A stretch of 48,865 nt of DNA from assembly GCA_023131055.1 (NCBI GenBank), contig JAGMAB010000002.1:1-48865 (forward strand), in the 5' to 3' direction. How positions within the stretch are numbered: the stretch's first letter is position 1; each line of letters begins with the position of its first letter. The position numbers and the translations under genes are program-made. The stretch is from Candidatus Parcubacteria bacterium. GTDB lineage: Bacteria > Patescibacteriota > Minisyncoccia > Minisyncoccales > JAGMAB01. Shown here piece after piece: positions 10,301 through 18,942 of this stretch. The notes under the pieces were generated by a model. It was not told the origin of the DNA. It was given only the letters and a program-made list of their open reading frames with translations, and did not search any database.

Positions 10301-13123
10301 ACAATCTTGGCTCAGGAAATCGGGGTGGCAGCTGTTTTGGTAGTGGAAAAATCCGTGCTTGGGAGTTTCGCCGATACAGTAGTTTTGGAAGGCGGAACCG
10401 ACTATACAGTTGATTCTTCAACCAGAACAGCCACAAAAATCACTTTAAGTTCATCCGCTGCCAGCGACATTACAACAAGTTCAAAACTCCGCGTAACCTG
10501 GGTGGCTGATGTGATGAAAATTGACAACTCAAATATCAATACATCATTAAAACTGAAAATTTATCTCAATAGAAATGGCGTTGAAGCAACTCCGGAAATC
10601 CAAGAAGTTGCCACTGGCAAATACGTTGAAATGCTGTATGAATATACTTCCAAACCAATGTTGACTGAGAAAGATATTTTACAGCATGACATTGAAACCC
10701 TTACAATGGCAAATGTAATTAACGACGCTATGGGCGCCGGCGTGTCAGCTGACGCTATCGCTACTCAAATAAACACCGCGATTGACGAAGGCGTGAAAAC
10801 CGCCGCAGAGATTGGCGATATTTTTAATACCACTAACTTAACCGCTGCTAATCTCAATTTAATTTGTGATAGTTCTAATATAACATCAACAAATATCAAA
10901 GCGGTTTTGGATAGCGGAAATGTAACGGTAGCGTCACAACTTGGCGCTATGTTAGAAGGAACATCACTAACAGCAGCTAATGCAGCAACTGTATGCAATG
11001 AAAAGTACACGGATGCACAAAAAGCAGCGGCATTCGATAATGCAATAATGTCAGCTGCAAGAATAGCAGCCGTTTGTAACGAAGCAGGATTTACCGCAGC
11101 GAACAAAGCATTAGTATTCAACGAAGCAGGATTTATTGCTGCGAACAAAGCATTAGTATTCAACGAAGCAGGATTTACCGCAGCGAACAAAGCATTAGTA
11201 TTCAACGAAGCAGGATTTATTGCTGCGAACAAAGCAGGTGTATGCAATCACACTAATCTCACAGCAGCAGTATTAAATGCAATCTGTGATAACGCAAATA
11301 TATTATCTGCAACGATAAAAGCGATTCTTGATACCGGGGGAGTTACAGTCGCTTCTCAACTTGGCGCGATGTTAGAAGGCGCGCAACTAACAGCGGCGCA
11401 TGGTGGCGCTGTTCTTAACGCGAAATATTCTGACGCGCAAAAGGGAGCTGCTCTGGCGAACGCTATTATGTCAACAGCAAGAGTAGCATCTTTGCTTGAA
11501 ATAGCGGATTTGACAGCAGGAGTCGCGGGCACAATTTGTAATGCTGCTGAATTCACAGCGGCAAATCTAAACGCAGCTTGCGACCATGTAAATATGAGTT
11601 CTGCGCGGATAAAAGCAATATTAGATACAGCCGGCGTCACAGTAGCATCACAACTTGGCGCGATGTTAGAAGGAACCCAGCTAACCGCAGCCAACGCGGC
11701 AACTTTCTGCGAAGCAGGAACTGTTAACGACGACCAATTAAACGCTGCCTGCGATAACGCAATAATGTCATCAGCCAGAATCAAAGCAATTCTTGATGAA
11801 GGAACAGTTATTACAGCAGGACATTTAGGCGCGATGCTCGAAGGAACGCAGTTAACAGCGGCGCACGCGGCAACTTTCTGCGAAGCAGGAACTGTTAACG
11901 ACGACCAATTAAACGCTGCCTGCGATAACGCGATAATGAGTTCAGCGAGAATTAAAGCAATCCTTGATATAGGAACAGTTACAACAGCAGGTCATTTAGG
12001 CGCGATGTTAGAAGGCGCGCAACTAACCGCGGCCAACGCGGCTAATGTTTGCGAGAACAAATACACAGATGCGCAAAAAGCCGCTGCATTTGATAACGCT
12101 ATTATGACCGCGACTAAAGCCGCCTCTATTTTAGATAATACAAATCTCACTGCTGATAATACTCAAAGTATAATGAGAACAATGAGCAATTACACCAAAA
12201 TTATTGACATTATTGTTGATGACGCTTCTGACACTACTATTTCTTCTAATACCTCTGTTTCTAATGAAGTCAAGCGCTACGGAGACCTGACTATTAACAG
12301 TTCTATTACCCTTACCTTAGATGCTGCTCATAACAGAAAGGTAGTTATTGCTAAGAATGTGATCAATAATGGAACAATCAGCAAGGTCAATCTCGCAAAT
12401 AATGCTGGTGGTGGATTAATTATCATTACTAAAAATTGGGATAATAATAATCTTGTAAAGGCTGATGGAGAAGGAACCGATTCTATTGGTGCGGCTGGAG
12501 CAATTGCTAGGATAGGAACAGATGCGGTGGGAACTGGAGGCGATGGAGGGAATTCGTATGGGCCTTCTGGTGCCGCAGGTAATCCCAATGGTGGCGGCGG
12601 TGGAGGTGGAGCTTTCGGATCCGATCCTACCCCTGGTGGTTCTGTTTCCTATACTGACTATACCGCTGCTTCCCTTTATCAAACCTTTCGCAATGCAACT
12701 ATTGACTGGTGGCTTGCCAATGTTGGCACTGTTAAAAATCCTATTTCTCCTCAATCTTTTCCCAATATCTATGGAGCAAGCGGGGGAGATAGAGGGTATC
12801 ATAATGCTGATTTCTATGGGGGCTACGGAGGTTCTGGTGGAGGGGAAATTATTGTTCTTTCTGATGTTTTTGACAATACTGGTGGGACATTAAGAGCAAA
12901 CGGTTCTAATGGGGGAGACGGTCATACCGCGAACTGCAGCTATTATGCCGGTGGTGGAGGTGGTGGCGGAAGTGGTTTGATCTATGGTTTATATCGTTCT
13001 ACTTTGACCGCCGCTGGAATTCTTACTGCCAGCGGCGGGAGTGGTGGTAATGGCAACTGTTGCCATGTAGGTGGTGTCGGAGTTGCTGGCACTGCCACAA
13101 CCTATTCAGTCTCTGGAGGTTAG
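7400..13123 (+). CDS. Giant surface protein: N-terminal excisionase/MerR-like HTH, TM helix, coiled coil, tail-fibre-like beta region, alpha-helical tandem repeats, Gly-rich C-terminus
   Basis: LISLQEATKYCSYSQPYLRLRVRQGKLKAVKIENNWFTTKKWIEEYL; TM ALIAALVFILLCTGIVFG; PKVSL repeats; TAANAATVCNEKYTDAQKAAAFDNAIMSAARI-type repeats; Gly-rich end. Confidence 0.85.
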   Translation: MKNNSKGKKLISLQEATKYCSYSQPYLRLRVRQGKLKAVKIENNWFTTKKWIEEYLQKIESFNGKRNSYFQKDIGKLKTEIERLKKEIKVLEPKKTFPTSPILVLKPALIAALVFILLCTGIVFGKDSIINFAEDVSENISENISKGANIAGEIVSEISVPKVSLPKVSLPKVSLPEISGSEISATVFDTFNILISEINMLSNRVGNKAADVSQSASQGIQTIPQTIIQGYTFADDFVEQKISLFGKNITERYLAADNFVEQKISLFGRQMTEGTKEVVEMVSQPFKKEIVIEKVAPVSGITEKEIETLKSQSKELKEKIEKLEREGITAKEIIKEVEVSRITRIEPVKEITKEKIITKIDDKELKKLKAQVAEFSLWGTDIEELRNITKKLQSRPTATYAASAPIYIASQGLQVGGTGTFASLGVSGSAGIGHLGVGGSTSLGSTSSDYLTVNATSAFKSAVTAEAGLTVGTSTLVIDSQGNISTTGNITTTGTGDLIISGDLTIAGAQVLSGASSFTTGTFSGDLTTAGNLIFDLAEDVTIQTTAPSVARIYTIPDFGDDDTFVGLAANQALTNKTYDGLSLTAETTGFTIAGGTTSKTLTIDADGTASNWNTAYTYSTVGHLPLVGGTLTGNIIFEGASVDEFETTLTVEDPTTPDKTLTLPNFTGYVVANVNKVTNIEGTGLSVTGGTLNFSSTGLTWAGNVIGLSVGGTGKNLTATNGGIVWSDTDSLEILAAGSSGQMLISGGAGTPSWTTTTIPSTAASGSILAANSANTLSAITSTSGTKVLTNTAGTITWETLSMTASSITETWAGSVQQAIDNLRQMTGQIRPISQVLEIIDTGSYSNIEASGNNYVLTAAATSGNVLTDVISSDSKLLLYFKSLELTVINGVGNTHATPVQVEIYGNADSYATALNGTTKFTIDPSSSLIELKRKDITEVATGANQTDWTMTAAGCFPSVAGDEYETILAQEIGVAAVLVVEKSVLGSFADTVVLEGGTDYTVDSSTRTATKITLSSSAASDITTSSKLRVTWVADVMKIDNSNINTSLKLKIYLNRNGVEATPEIQEVATGKYVEMLYEYTSKPMLTEKDILQHDIETLTMANVINDAMGAGVSADAIATQINTAIDEGVKTAAEIGDIFNTTNLTAANLNLICDSSNITSTNIKAVLDSGNVTVASQLGAMLEGTSLTAANAATVCNEKYTDAQKAAAFDNAIMSAARIAAVCNEAGFTAANKALVFNEAGFIAANKALVFNEAGFTAANKALVFNEAGFIAANKAGVCNHTNLTAAVLNAICDNANILSATIKAILDTGGVTVASQLGAMLEGAQLTAAHGGAVLNAKYSDAQKGAALANAIMSTARVASLLEIADLTAGVAGTICNAAEFTAANLNAACDHVNMSSARIKAILDTAGVTVASQLGAMLEGTQLTAANAATFCEAGTVNDDQLNAACDNAIMSSARIKAILDEGTVITAGHLGAMLEGTQLTAAHAATFCEAGTVNDDQLNAACDNAIMSSARIKAILDIGTVTTAGHLGAMLEGAQLTAANAANVCENKYTDAQKAAAFDNAIMTATKAASILDNTNLTADNTQSIMRTMSNYTKIIDIIVDDASDTTISSNTSVSNEVKRYGDLTINSSITLTLDAAHNRKVVIAKNVINNGTISKVNLANNAGGGLIIITKNWDNNNLVKADGEGTDSIGAAGAIARIGTDAVGTGGDGGNSYGPSGAAGNPNGGGGGGGAFGSDPTPGGSVSYTDYTAASLYQTFRNATIDWWLANVGTVKNPISPQSFPNIYGASGGDRGYHNADFYGGYGGSGGGEIIVLSDVFDNTGGTLRANGSNGGDGHTANCSYYAGGGGGGGSGLIYGLYRSTLTAAGILTASGGSGGNGNCCHVGGVGVAGTATTYSVSGG
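7880..7924 (+). repeat. 15-bp x3 tandem coding repeat (PKVSL)
   Basis: CCAAAAGTATCTTTA / CCAAAAGTATCCTTG / CCAAAAGTATCTCTG. Confidence 0.9.
11078..11245 (+). repeat. 42-bp x4 tandem coding repeat (NEAGFxAANKALVF) with 84-bp higher-order period
   Basis: Units at 11078, 11120, 11162, 11204; ttaccgcag and ttattgctg variants alternate. Confidence 0.9.
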
Positions 13124-13165
13124 TATTATAAGAAAACGGGGTCAACTTTGTTTTCGAAAAAGAGA

Positions 13166-13200
13166 ATGTCAATCCTAAACCATAAAAAATTGAAAAAACC
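13166..13200 (+). repeat. Truncated copy of the 5' end of the 14534 gene
   Basis: ATGTCAATCCTAAACCATAAAAAATTGAAAAAACC, almost identical to 14534-14568. Confidence 0.85.
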
Positions 13201-13220
13201 GAGAATTCACAATTATCTAC

Positions 13221-13248
13221 TTGACACCTAAAATAGTAATGCTAAAAT
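13221..13248 (+). promoter_or_regulatory. Promoter of DUF4143-type ATPase 1
   Basis: TTGACA - 16 nt - TAAAAT. Confidence 0.65.
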
Positions 13249-13256
13249 AGGGATAT

Positions 13257-14546
13257 ATGCAGAAAATAGAAAAGAACAAAATCATTCAACGGGAAGTTTT
13301 TCCTAAAATTGTCGCTCATCTTGGAAAACCGGAAATAACCCTGATTACCGGGGCAAGGCAAACCGGCAAGACAACGCTTTTAGGAATGCTTAAAGAACGG
13401 CTGATCAAAGAAAAAAAAGTTGCTTCTGAAAACATTTTTTACTTTAATTTGGATATTGTAAAGGATTGGGAGTTTTTTCAAGACCAGACAAAGTTTATAG
13501 AATTTCTCAAAGACCGAAGCCAAGAGCAGAAGATTTATGTATTAGTAGACGAGGCGCAGAGAGTTCCGAATTGTTCTCGATTTTTTAAAGGCGTTTATGA
13601 TTCAGATTTAAATGTTAAATTGGTCCTGACCGGCTCAAGCTCATTGGAATTAAAAACACGTTTTCAGGAATCATTAGCCGGCAGAAAACAAGTTTTTCAT
13701 CTTTTTTCTTTTTCTTTTACCGAATTTTTACAGGCAAAGGATAAAATATTAGCCGAACTATTAGAAAAGAAATCTAAAATATCCGAAATTTCCAAGAAGC
13801 AGATTTTATCCTTATTTAAAGAATATGTTATTTGGGGCGGTTATCCGCGAGTAGTTCTTTCTTCAACCAATCAAGAAAAATCAGATGTTTTGTCTGATAT
13901 TTATTCCAGCTATATTGAAAAAGACATTGTTGGTTTATTGGAAATAAAAAATCGGCTGAAATTTTCTGATTTAGTGAAACTTTTAGCCGGGCAAATAGGA
14001 CAGCTAGTTAATATAAGCGAGTTGTCTAACTCATTAAATTTAGACAGAGAAACAGTGGAAAGATATTTGAAAGCGCTGGAAGAGACATTTATTATCAGTC
14101 CTTTAATCCCTTATTTTAAAAATCCTCGCCAGGAAATAGTAAAACAAAATAAAATATATTTTAATGATACTGGAATTAGGAATTACGCTTTGGATAATTT
14201 CTCATTGCTTTCCGAAAGGCAGGATGCGGGATTGGTCTTAGAAAATACTGTTTTTAGAGAAATTTTGCTTTCTTTGTCTTTATTTCAAAAGATTCGTTTT
14301 TGGCGGACAAAACAGGGAGCTGAAGTTGATTTTTTAATTTTGAAAGGAGAAAAAATAGTTCCGATAGAGGTAAAATCAAAGATAAGAAAACCAGTTATTT
14401 CTTTAGGTTTAAGGAGTTTTATTGAAAAATATGTTCCAGAAAAAGCTTTTATAGTTAATCTATCATTAGAACAAGGAGTAAAAATTAAAAAAACAAAAGT
14501 TGATTTTATTTATCCTTTTGAGATTCAAGGAAAATGTCAATCCTAA
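13257..14546 (+). CDS. AAA ATPase with DUF4143-type C-terminal domain (paralogue 1)
   Basis: Walker A GARQTGKTTLL, Walker B VYVLVDEAQR, C-terminal EVDFLI...PIEVKSK nuclease-like motif. Confidence 0.88.
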   Translation: MQKIEKNKIIQREVFPKIVAHLGKPEITLITGARQTGKTTLLGMLKERLIKEKKVASENIFYFNLDIVKDWEFFQDQTKFIEFLKDRSQEQKIYVLVDEAQRVPNCSRFFKGVYDSDLNVKLVLTGSSSLELKTRFQESLAGRKQVFHLFSFSFTEFLQAKDKILAELLEKKSKISEISKKQILSLFKEYVIWGGYPRVVLSSTNQEKSDVLSDIYSSYIEKDIVGLLEIKNRLKFSDLVKLLAGQIGQLVNISELSNSLNLDRETVERYLKALEETFIISPLIPYFKNPRQEIVKQNKIYFNDTGIRNYALDNFSLLSERQDAGLVLENTVFREILLSLSLFQKIRFWRTKQGAEVDFLILKGEKIVPIEVKSKIRKPVISLGLRSFIEKYVPEKAFIVNLSLEQGVKIKKTKVDFIYPFEIQGKCQS

Positions 14547-15388
14547 ACCATAAAAAATTAAAAAAACTACTCTTTGCCTTATTTATTATAGGAGTGTTTT
14601 GCTTTTCCTTGGCTGATTTTAGTTACGCTAAAACCGAGCAGGAATGGTTGTCTGAAATCAACCAACTTTTAACCGAGTCCAAAGAAAATTCTGATTTACC
14701 TAAAGATAAACAAGAATGGCTGTCTGAATTAGAACAAGTAGCGAAAGAAGAAACAGAGAAGAGAGCTGTTGAGATAGAGTGCCTGAAAAATCCAGAAACC
14801 TGCCCTGTTGCTTTAGAATCTCTATTGATTGATAAAAAAGGAAACATTGAAGGAGTTGAGGAATTTGATTTACAATTTGAACATGCGTCTTTATTTGAAA
14901 ACTTCACCCAAAAATTAAAACAAGCCCTGGTTTCGCTCGGGCTTGTTGTTGAAAATGGAATTGCTCAAGTTAAAGAATTAATGGCTGATAAAATCACTGC
15001 TACCGAAAGGATTGTCGCGCCTGTTGGCCAGTTTGAAAAAATTGAGATGCGAGATAAACTTACTGGCGAGATTTACTGCACTTGGATTGAAAACAACGAG
15101 TGGATAAAAGTCAAAGGCGAGTGTGGAATGTTCGGGGTCAAACCCCAATCAATTCCCCCAACAGAACCAGAGTCAGAAGAATTACTAACACCAGCGGAAC
15201 CAGAAGTATTGACTGAGCCAGAACCTCCAGTTGAGGAGGAACCGTCAGTAGAAACTGAGGAATTGCCGGTTGAAGAGCCAGCGGTTGAACCTATGATAGA
15301 AGAACCAATTGAGGAACCAACAGAAGAACCAATAATTGAGGAAGAAATAATTAGTGAAGAAGAACTACCGGAAGAACCACAGGAATAA
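14534..15388 (+). CDS. Exported protein with Pro/Glu-rich tail
   Basis: Hydrophobic signal LKKLLFALFIIGVFCFSLADFSYA; C-terminal EEPxEE low-complexity region. Confidence 0.75.
   Translation: MSILNHKKLKKLLFALFIIGVFCFSLADFSYAKTEQEWLSEINQLLTESKENSDLPKDKQEWLSELEQVAKEETEKRAVEIECLKNPETCPVALESLLIDKKGNIEGVEEFDLQFEHASLFENFTQKLKQALVSLGLVVENGIAQVKELMADKITATERIVAPVGQFEKIEMRDKLTGEIYCTWIENNEWIKVKGECGMFGVKPQSIPPTEPESEELLTPAEPEVLTEPEPPVEEEPSVETEELPVEEPAVEPMIEEPIEEPTEEPIIEEEIISEEELPEEPQE
15125..15156. repeat. Dispersed 32-bp palindromic repeat, copy 2 (inside CDS)
   Basis: GGAATGTTCGGGGTCAAACCCCAATCAATTCC, encodes GMFGVKPQSIP. Confidence 0.75.
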
Positions 15389-15432
15389 ATTTTCAATTAA
15401 CAATAAAAAATTTAAAAAAACTGCAAGAAAAT

Positions 15433-15460
15433 TTGACAAATACAAAATATCAGATAAAAT
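15433..15460 (+). promoter_or_regulatory. Promoter of DUF4143-type ATPase 2
   Basis: TTGACA - 16 nt - TAAAAT, same layout as ATPase 1. Confidence 0.65.
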
Positions 15461-15497
15461 GTATTTAGGGATAAAGAATTATTAAAATTATCTTAAA

Positions 15498-16706
15498 ATG
15501 AGTATTATTAGAGATTTAACCCTAAAAATCCAAAAATATTTAGATAGAGACGAAATCTTGCTTATTATTGGAGCAAGGCAGTCCGGAAAAACAACTCTCT
15601 TACATCAAATAGAGGATATTTTGAAAAAGCAAAACCAAGCCAATTATTTTTTGAATCTTGAAGACCCGGATTATTTATCCCTGCTTAATCAATCTCCCAA
15701 AAATCTATTTAAAATTTTTTCTTTTGATTTGAAGCAGAAAACTTTTATTCTTATAGATGAAGTTCAGTATTTAGACAACCCTTCTAATTTTTTGAAATAT
15801 TTTTACGATGAATATTATGGCAAAATTAAAATAATTGCCTCCGGCTCATCGGCGTTTTATCTTGATAAAAAATTTAAAGATTCTTTGGTAGGCAGGAAAA
15901 GAATTTTCCATCTTTTCACCCTTTCTTTTAGAGAATTTTTGCGGTTCAAAGATGAGAATCAACTCAGCCAAAAAGATTTCCAGAATTTAAGTTTACAGGA
16001 GCGAGAGAAAATCATTCTTTATTATCAGGAATACATCACTTTCGGCGGTTATCCGAGAGTTGTCTTAACTCCCTTAAAAGAAAAAGAGGAGATATTAAGA
16101 GATATCGCTTATTCCTATATTAAAAAAGATATTTACGAGGCAAATATCCGTCAGGACGAAGTTTTTTATAAATTATTTAAGATTCTCGCTTCGCAAATTG
16201 GAAATTTAGTCAACAGTTTTGAACTTGCTTCTACCTTAGGAATTTCCAAAACAGCCATAGATAACTATCTCTACGTAATGCAGAAGTCCTTCCATATTCG
16301 TTTAATCAACCCCTTTTTCAAAAATTTAAGAAAAGAATTAACAAAAATGCCAAAGGTCTACTTTTTGGATTTAGGAATAAGAAATTTCTTTCTTAAAAAT
16401 TTCAAACTATTTCAGGAAAGGGAAGATAAAGGTCCTTTATTAGAAAATGCTCTTTTTAGACAACTGATAGAGAAATATAATTTTGACGAAATAAGGTTCT
16501 GGCGGACTATTCAGAAGCAGGAGCTAGATTTTATTATTGATGAAAAAATGGCTTTTGAGGTTAAAGTTCAACCGGATAAATTTAAGAAGAAAAATTATAA
16601 AGTATTTTTAGAAAACTATCCTCAGATAAAATTTTCCATTGTTTCTTTTGATACAAAAGAAAAATTAGTTGCTTCGCATCAAGTTTTTGAAATCTATCAA
16701 ATATAA
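15498..16706 (+). CDS. AAA ATPase with DUF4143-type C-terminal domain (paralogue 2)
   Basis: GARQSGKTTLLHQI, TFILIDEVQYL, LDFIIDEKMAFEVK; alignable with paralogue 1. Confidence 0.88.
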   Translation: MSIIRDLTLKIQKYLDRDEILLIIGARQSGKTTLLHQIEDILKKQNQANYFLNLEDPDYLSLLNQSPKNLFKIFSFDLKQKTFILIDEVQYLDNPSNFLKYFYDEYYGKIKIIASGSSAFYLDKKFKDSLVGRKRIFHLFTLSFREFLRFKDENQLSQKDFQNLSLQEREKIILYYQEYITFGGYPRVVLTPLKEKEEILRDIAYSYIKKDIYEANIRQDEVFYKLFKILASQIGNLVNSFELASTLGISKTAIDNYLYVMQKSFHIRLINPFFKNLRKELTKMPKVYFLDLGIRNFFLKNFKLFQEREDKGPLLENALFRQLIEKYNFDEIRFWRTIQKQELDFIIDEKMAFEVKVQPDKFKKKNYKVFLENYPQIKFSIVSFDTKEKLVASHQVFEIYQI

Positions 16707-16708
16707 GA

Positions 16709-16741
16709 GTGCCTATCCCAAACCATAAAAAATTAAAAAAA
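16709..16741 (+). repeat. Third copy of the MSILNHKKLKK gene-start fragment
   Basis: GTGCCTATCCCAAACCATAAAAAATTAAAAAAA; continues into acaaaagttgattttat, which matches ATPase 1 near 14481-14509. Confidence 0.75.
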
Positions 16742-16796
16742 CAAAAGTTGATTTTATGGAAAAATAGTGCAGAGTCCCGACCTCTGTAAAAATTTA

Positions 16797-16820
16797 AACT
16801 CCTCTGTCCAGGAGTTTTTA
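16797..16820 (+). terminator. Intrinsic terminator upstream of pilC
   Basis: AACTCCT CTGTCC AGGAGTTTTTAA. Confidence 0.65.
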
Positions 16821-16839
16821 ATTATGTTAAGATTAAAAA

Positions 16840-18054
16840 ATGCCAAAGTATTTTTACACGGCTAAATCTCTAAAAGGGGAAAGTAAATCAGGAACTTTGG
16901 AAGCAAAAGGCAAATATCAGTTGGCAAAAACCCTGCGTAATCAGGGTTTGATTTTAATTGAAGCAAAATCCATTTCCACTGCTTCTCAGAAAAAAAAGTG
17001 GTGGGAGGCTTTTTTAAACCGCGTGAGTTTGGAAGAGAAAATGTTCTTTACCAGAAATTTACAGGTAATGATTGGCGCAGGTCTTTCTTTGCCAAGGACT
17101 TTAGATTCTTTGGCTAATCAGTCAAAAAATAAGAATTTTAAAAAAAACTTGTTGGATATAAAAGAAAAAATTACTAAAGGAACAAGTTTTTCTGACGCTT
17201 TAGCCTGTTATCCTGAAATCTTTTCAGAGCTTTTCCGAAATATGATAAAAGTAGGCGAGGAAGCCGGCACTCTGGAACAGGTTTTGAAAACTTTAACGTT
17301 GCAGATGGAAAGACAGCACAAATTATCGTCAAAAGTAAAAGGAGCAATGCTTTATCCCGCGGTTATTATAACGGCAATGCTTGGAATTGGGGTTTTAATG
17401 TTAGTTATGGTTGTGCCAAAAATAAGCAAGATACTTGAGGATTTAAACATAGAATTGCCGATGACTACTCAATTTATAATTGGTTTAACTGATTTTTTAA
17501 TTACAAAATGGTATTTGGTTATTTTAATTCTTGTTTTCTTTCTTTTTTCTTTTTGGCAGTTTATTAAAAACAAAAAGGGAAAAGAAATCATAGACGCTAT
17601 TTTTTTACGACTGCCTTTTATTTCGCCAATCATTAAAAAAACCAACTCTGCTTTTACGGTGCGAACTTTAAGTTCTTTAATTGCTTCAGGAATTCCTATT
17701 GTCAGGTCGCTGGAAATTGTTTCTGAAACAATGGGAAATGTTCATTATAAAAATGCCTTAAAGCAAGCCGCTGAAAAAGTCAAAAAAGGAGAAAAACTGT
17801 CTGAAGCGCTGAAACCTTATGAGGATATTTATCCATTAACCGTAATCCAGATGATTGCCGTGGGAGAAGAAACAGGCGAAACATCGGGAATTTTAGCGAA
17901 ATTGGCTGATTTTTTTGAAGAAGAAGTAAATAGAATTACTGATAATTTCAGTTCGGTGATTGAACCGATTTTAATGATTGTTGTCGGGATAGCGGTAGGT
18001 TTTTTCGCTGTTTCAATGCTTCAGCCAATGTATTCAATATTAGGAGGAATATAA
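16840..18054 (+). CDS. pilC: Type IV pilus inner membrane platform protein (PilC/GspF)
   Basis: RNLQVMIGAGLSLPRTLDSLA, VGEEAGTLEQVL, VGEETGETSGIL and TM architecture. Confidence 0.94.
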   Translation: MPKYFYTAKSLKGESKSGTLEAKGKYQLAKTLRNQGLILIEAKSISTASQKKKWWEAFLNRVSLEEKMFFTRNLQVMIGAGLSLPRTLDSLANQSKNKNFKKNLLDIKEKITKGTSFSDALACYPEIFSELFRNMIKVGEEAGTLEQVLKTLTLQMERQHKLSSKVKGAMLYPAVIITAMLGIGVLMLVMVVPKISKILEDLNIELPMTTQFIIGLTDFLITKWYLVILILVFFLFSFWQFIKNKKGKEIIDAIFLRLPFISPIIKKTNSAFTVRTLSSLIASGIPIVRSLEIVSETMGNVHYKNALKQAAEKVKKGEKLSEALKPYEDIYPLTVIQMIAVGEETGETSGILAKLADFFEEEVNRITDNFSSVIEPILMIVVGIAVGFFAVSMLQPMYSILGGI

Positions 18055-18060
18055 ACAATT

Positions 18061-18942
18061 ATGAAGGGGTTTACTCTTATTGAATTATTAATAATAGTTG
18101 GGACTTTAATGGTTTTAATCGTGGTTGCTGACACAACCATTAGTCTTTTTGAACAAGAATCAGATTTAAACAATTCTGCGGAACAAATTATTAATGTTTT
18201 GAGATTAGCTCAAAATAAAACCTTAACTTCAGAGCAAGATACTCAATGGGGAGTTTATTTTGAAACCGATAAATATGTTTTATTTAAGGGTTCAGACTAT
18301 AATCCTTTGGAAACTGATAATGAAATCCATAATCTCTCAAAAATAGTTGAAATTTCTAAAATTGCTTTGGAGGGTTTGGGTTCAAAAATAGTTTTTGACA
18401 GAGTGATTGGCTCAACTAATCAATTCGGTGAGATTTCTTTAGAATTAAAAACAGATACATCTAAAACAAAAAGTATTTATATTGAAAATTCCGGCCAAAT
18501 AGGATTAACCGAACCTTCAACTCCTTCTAACATTGCCAGAATAAAAGATTCCCGCCACATTCATTTTGATTTAGGCTGGTCTATTCAAGATGCCATTACT
18601 TTAAAGTTTAAATTTTTAGGTCCTGAACCGGACCAAATTGAAACGATTGATATGGCTGATTATTTTGATGTTAGCAAAACAGAATTTGATTGGTCTAATG
18701 AAGATACGCCTTTTGTGGTAAATGGTTTCAATCAAGTTTTTCGCATTCACACCCATTTTCTTGACGCTTTTAATACCATTCTTTGTATTCATCGTGATAG
18801 AAACAACAACAAGAATAATGAAGAGGTGCTCATTTATATTATTGATGGAGGAATTGAGAAAGACATTGTTCATTATTCAGCCGATGTTGATGATACTGTA
18901 GAAAAAGGTTTTTATGTTTTTAATACAATGGAAACACAATAA
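18061..18942 (+). CDS. Prepilin-type N-terminal methylation protein
   Basis: MKGFTLIELLIIVGTLMVLIVV. Confidence 0.85.
   Translation: MKGFTLIELLIIVGTLMVLIVVADTTISLFEQESDLNNSAEQIINVLRLAQNKTLTSEQDTQWGVYFETDKYVLFKGSDYNPLETDNEIHNLSKIVEISKIALEGLGSKIVFDRVIGSTNQFGEISLELKTDTSKTKSIYIENSGQIGLTEPSTPSNIARIKDSRHIHFDLGWSIQDAITLKFKFLGPEPDQIETIDMADYFDVSKTEFDWSNEDTPFVVNGFNQVFRIHTHFLDAFNTILCIHRDRNNNKNNEEVLIYIIDGGIEKDIVHYSADVDDTVEKGFYVFNTMETQ

Noticed and set aside
11078-11245. Regularly spaced repeats that could suggest a CRISPR-like array
   Set aside because: Units are contiguous 42-bp coding repeats with no unique spacers and keep the reading frame of the giant protein.
10765-11784. Minus-strand ORFs of 160 and 142 aa with Ala-rich repeats
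   Set aside because: Antisense shadows of the repetitive giant gene; no independent coding features.
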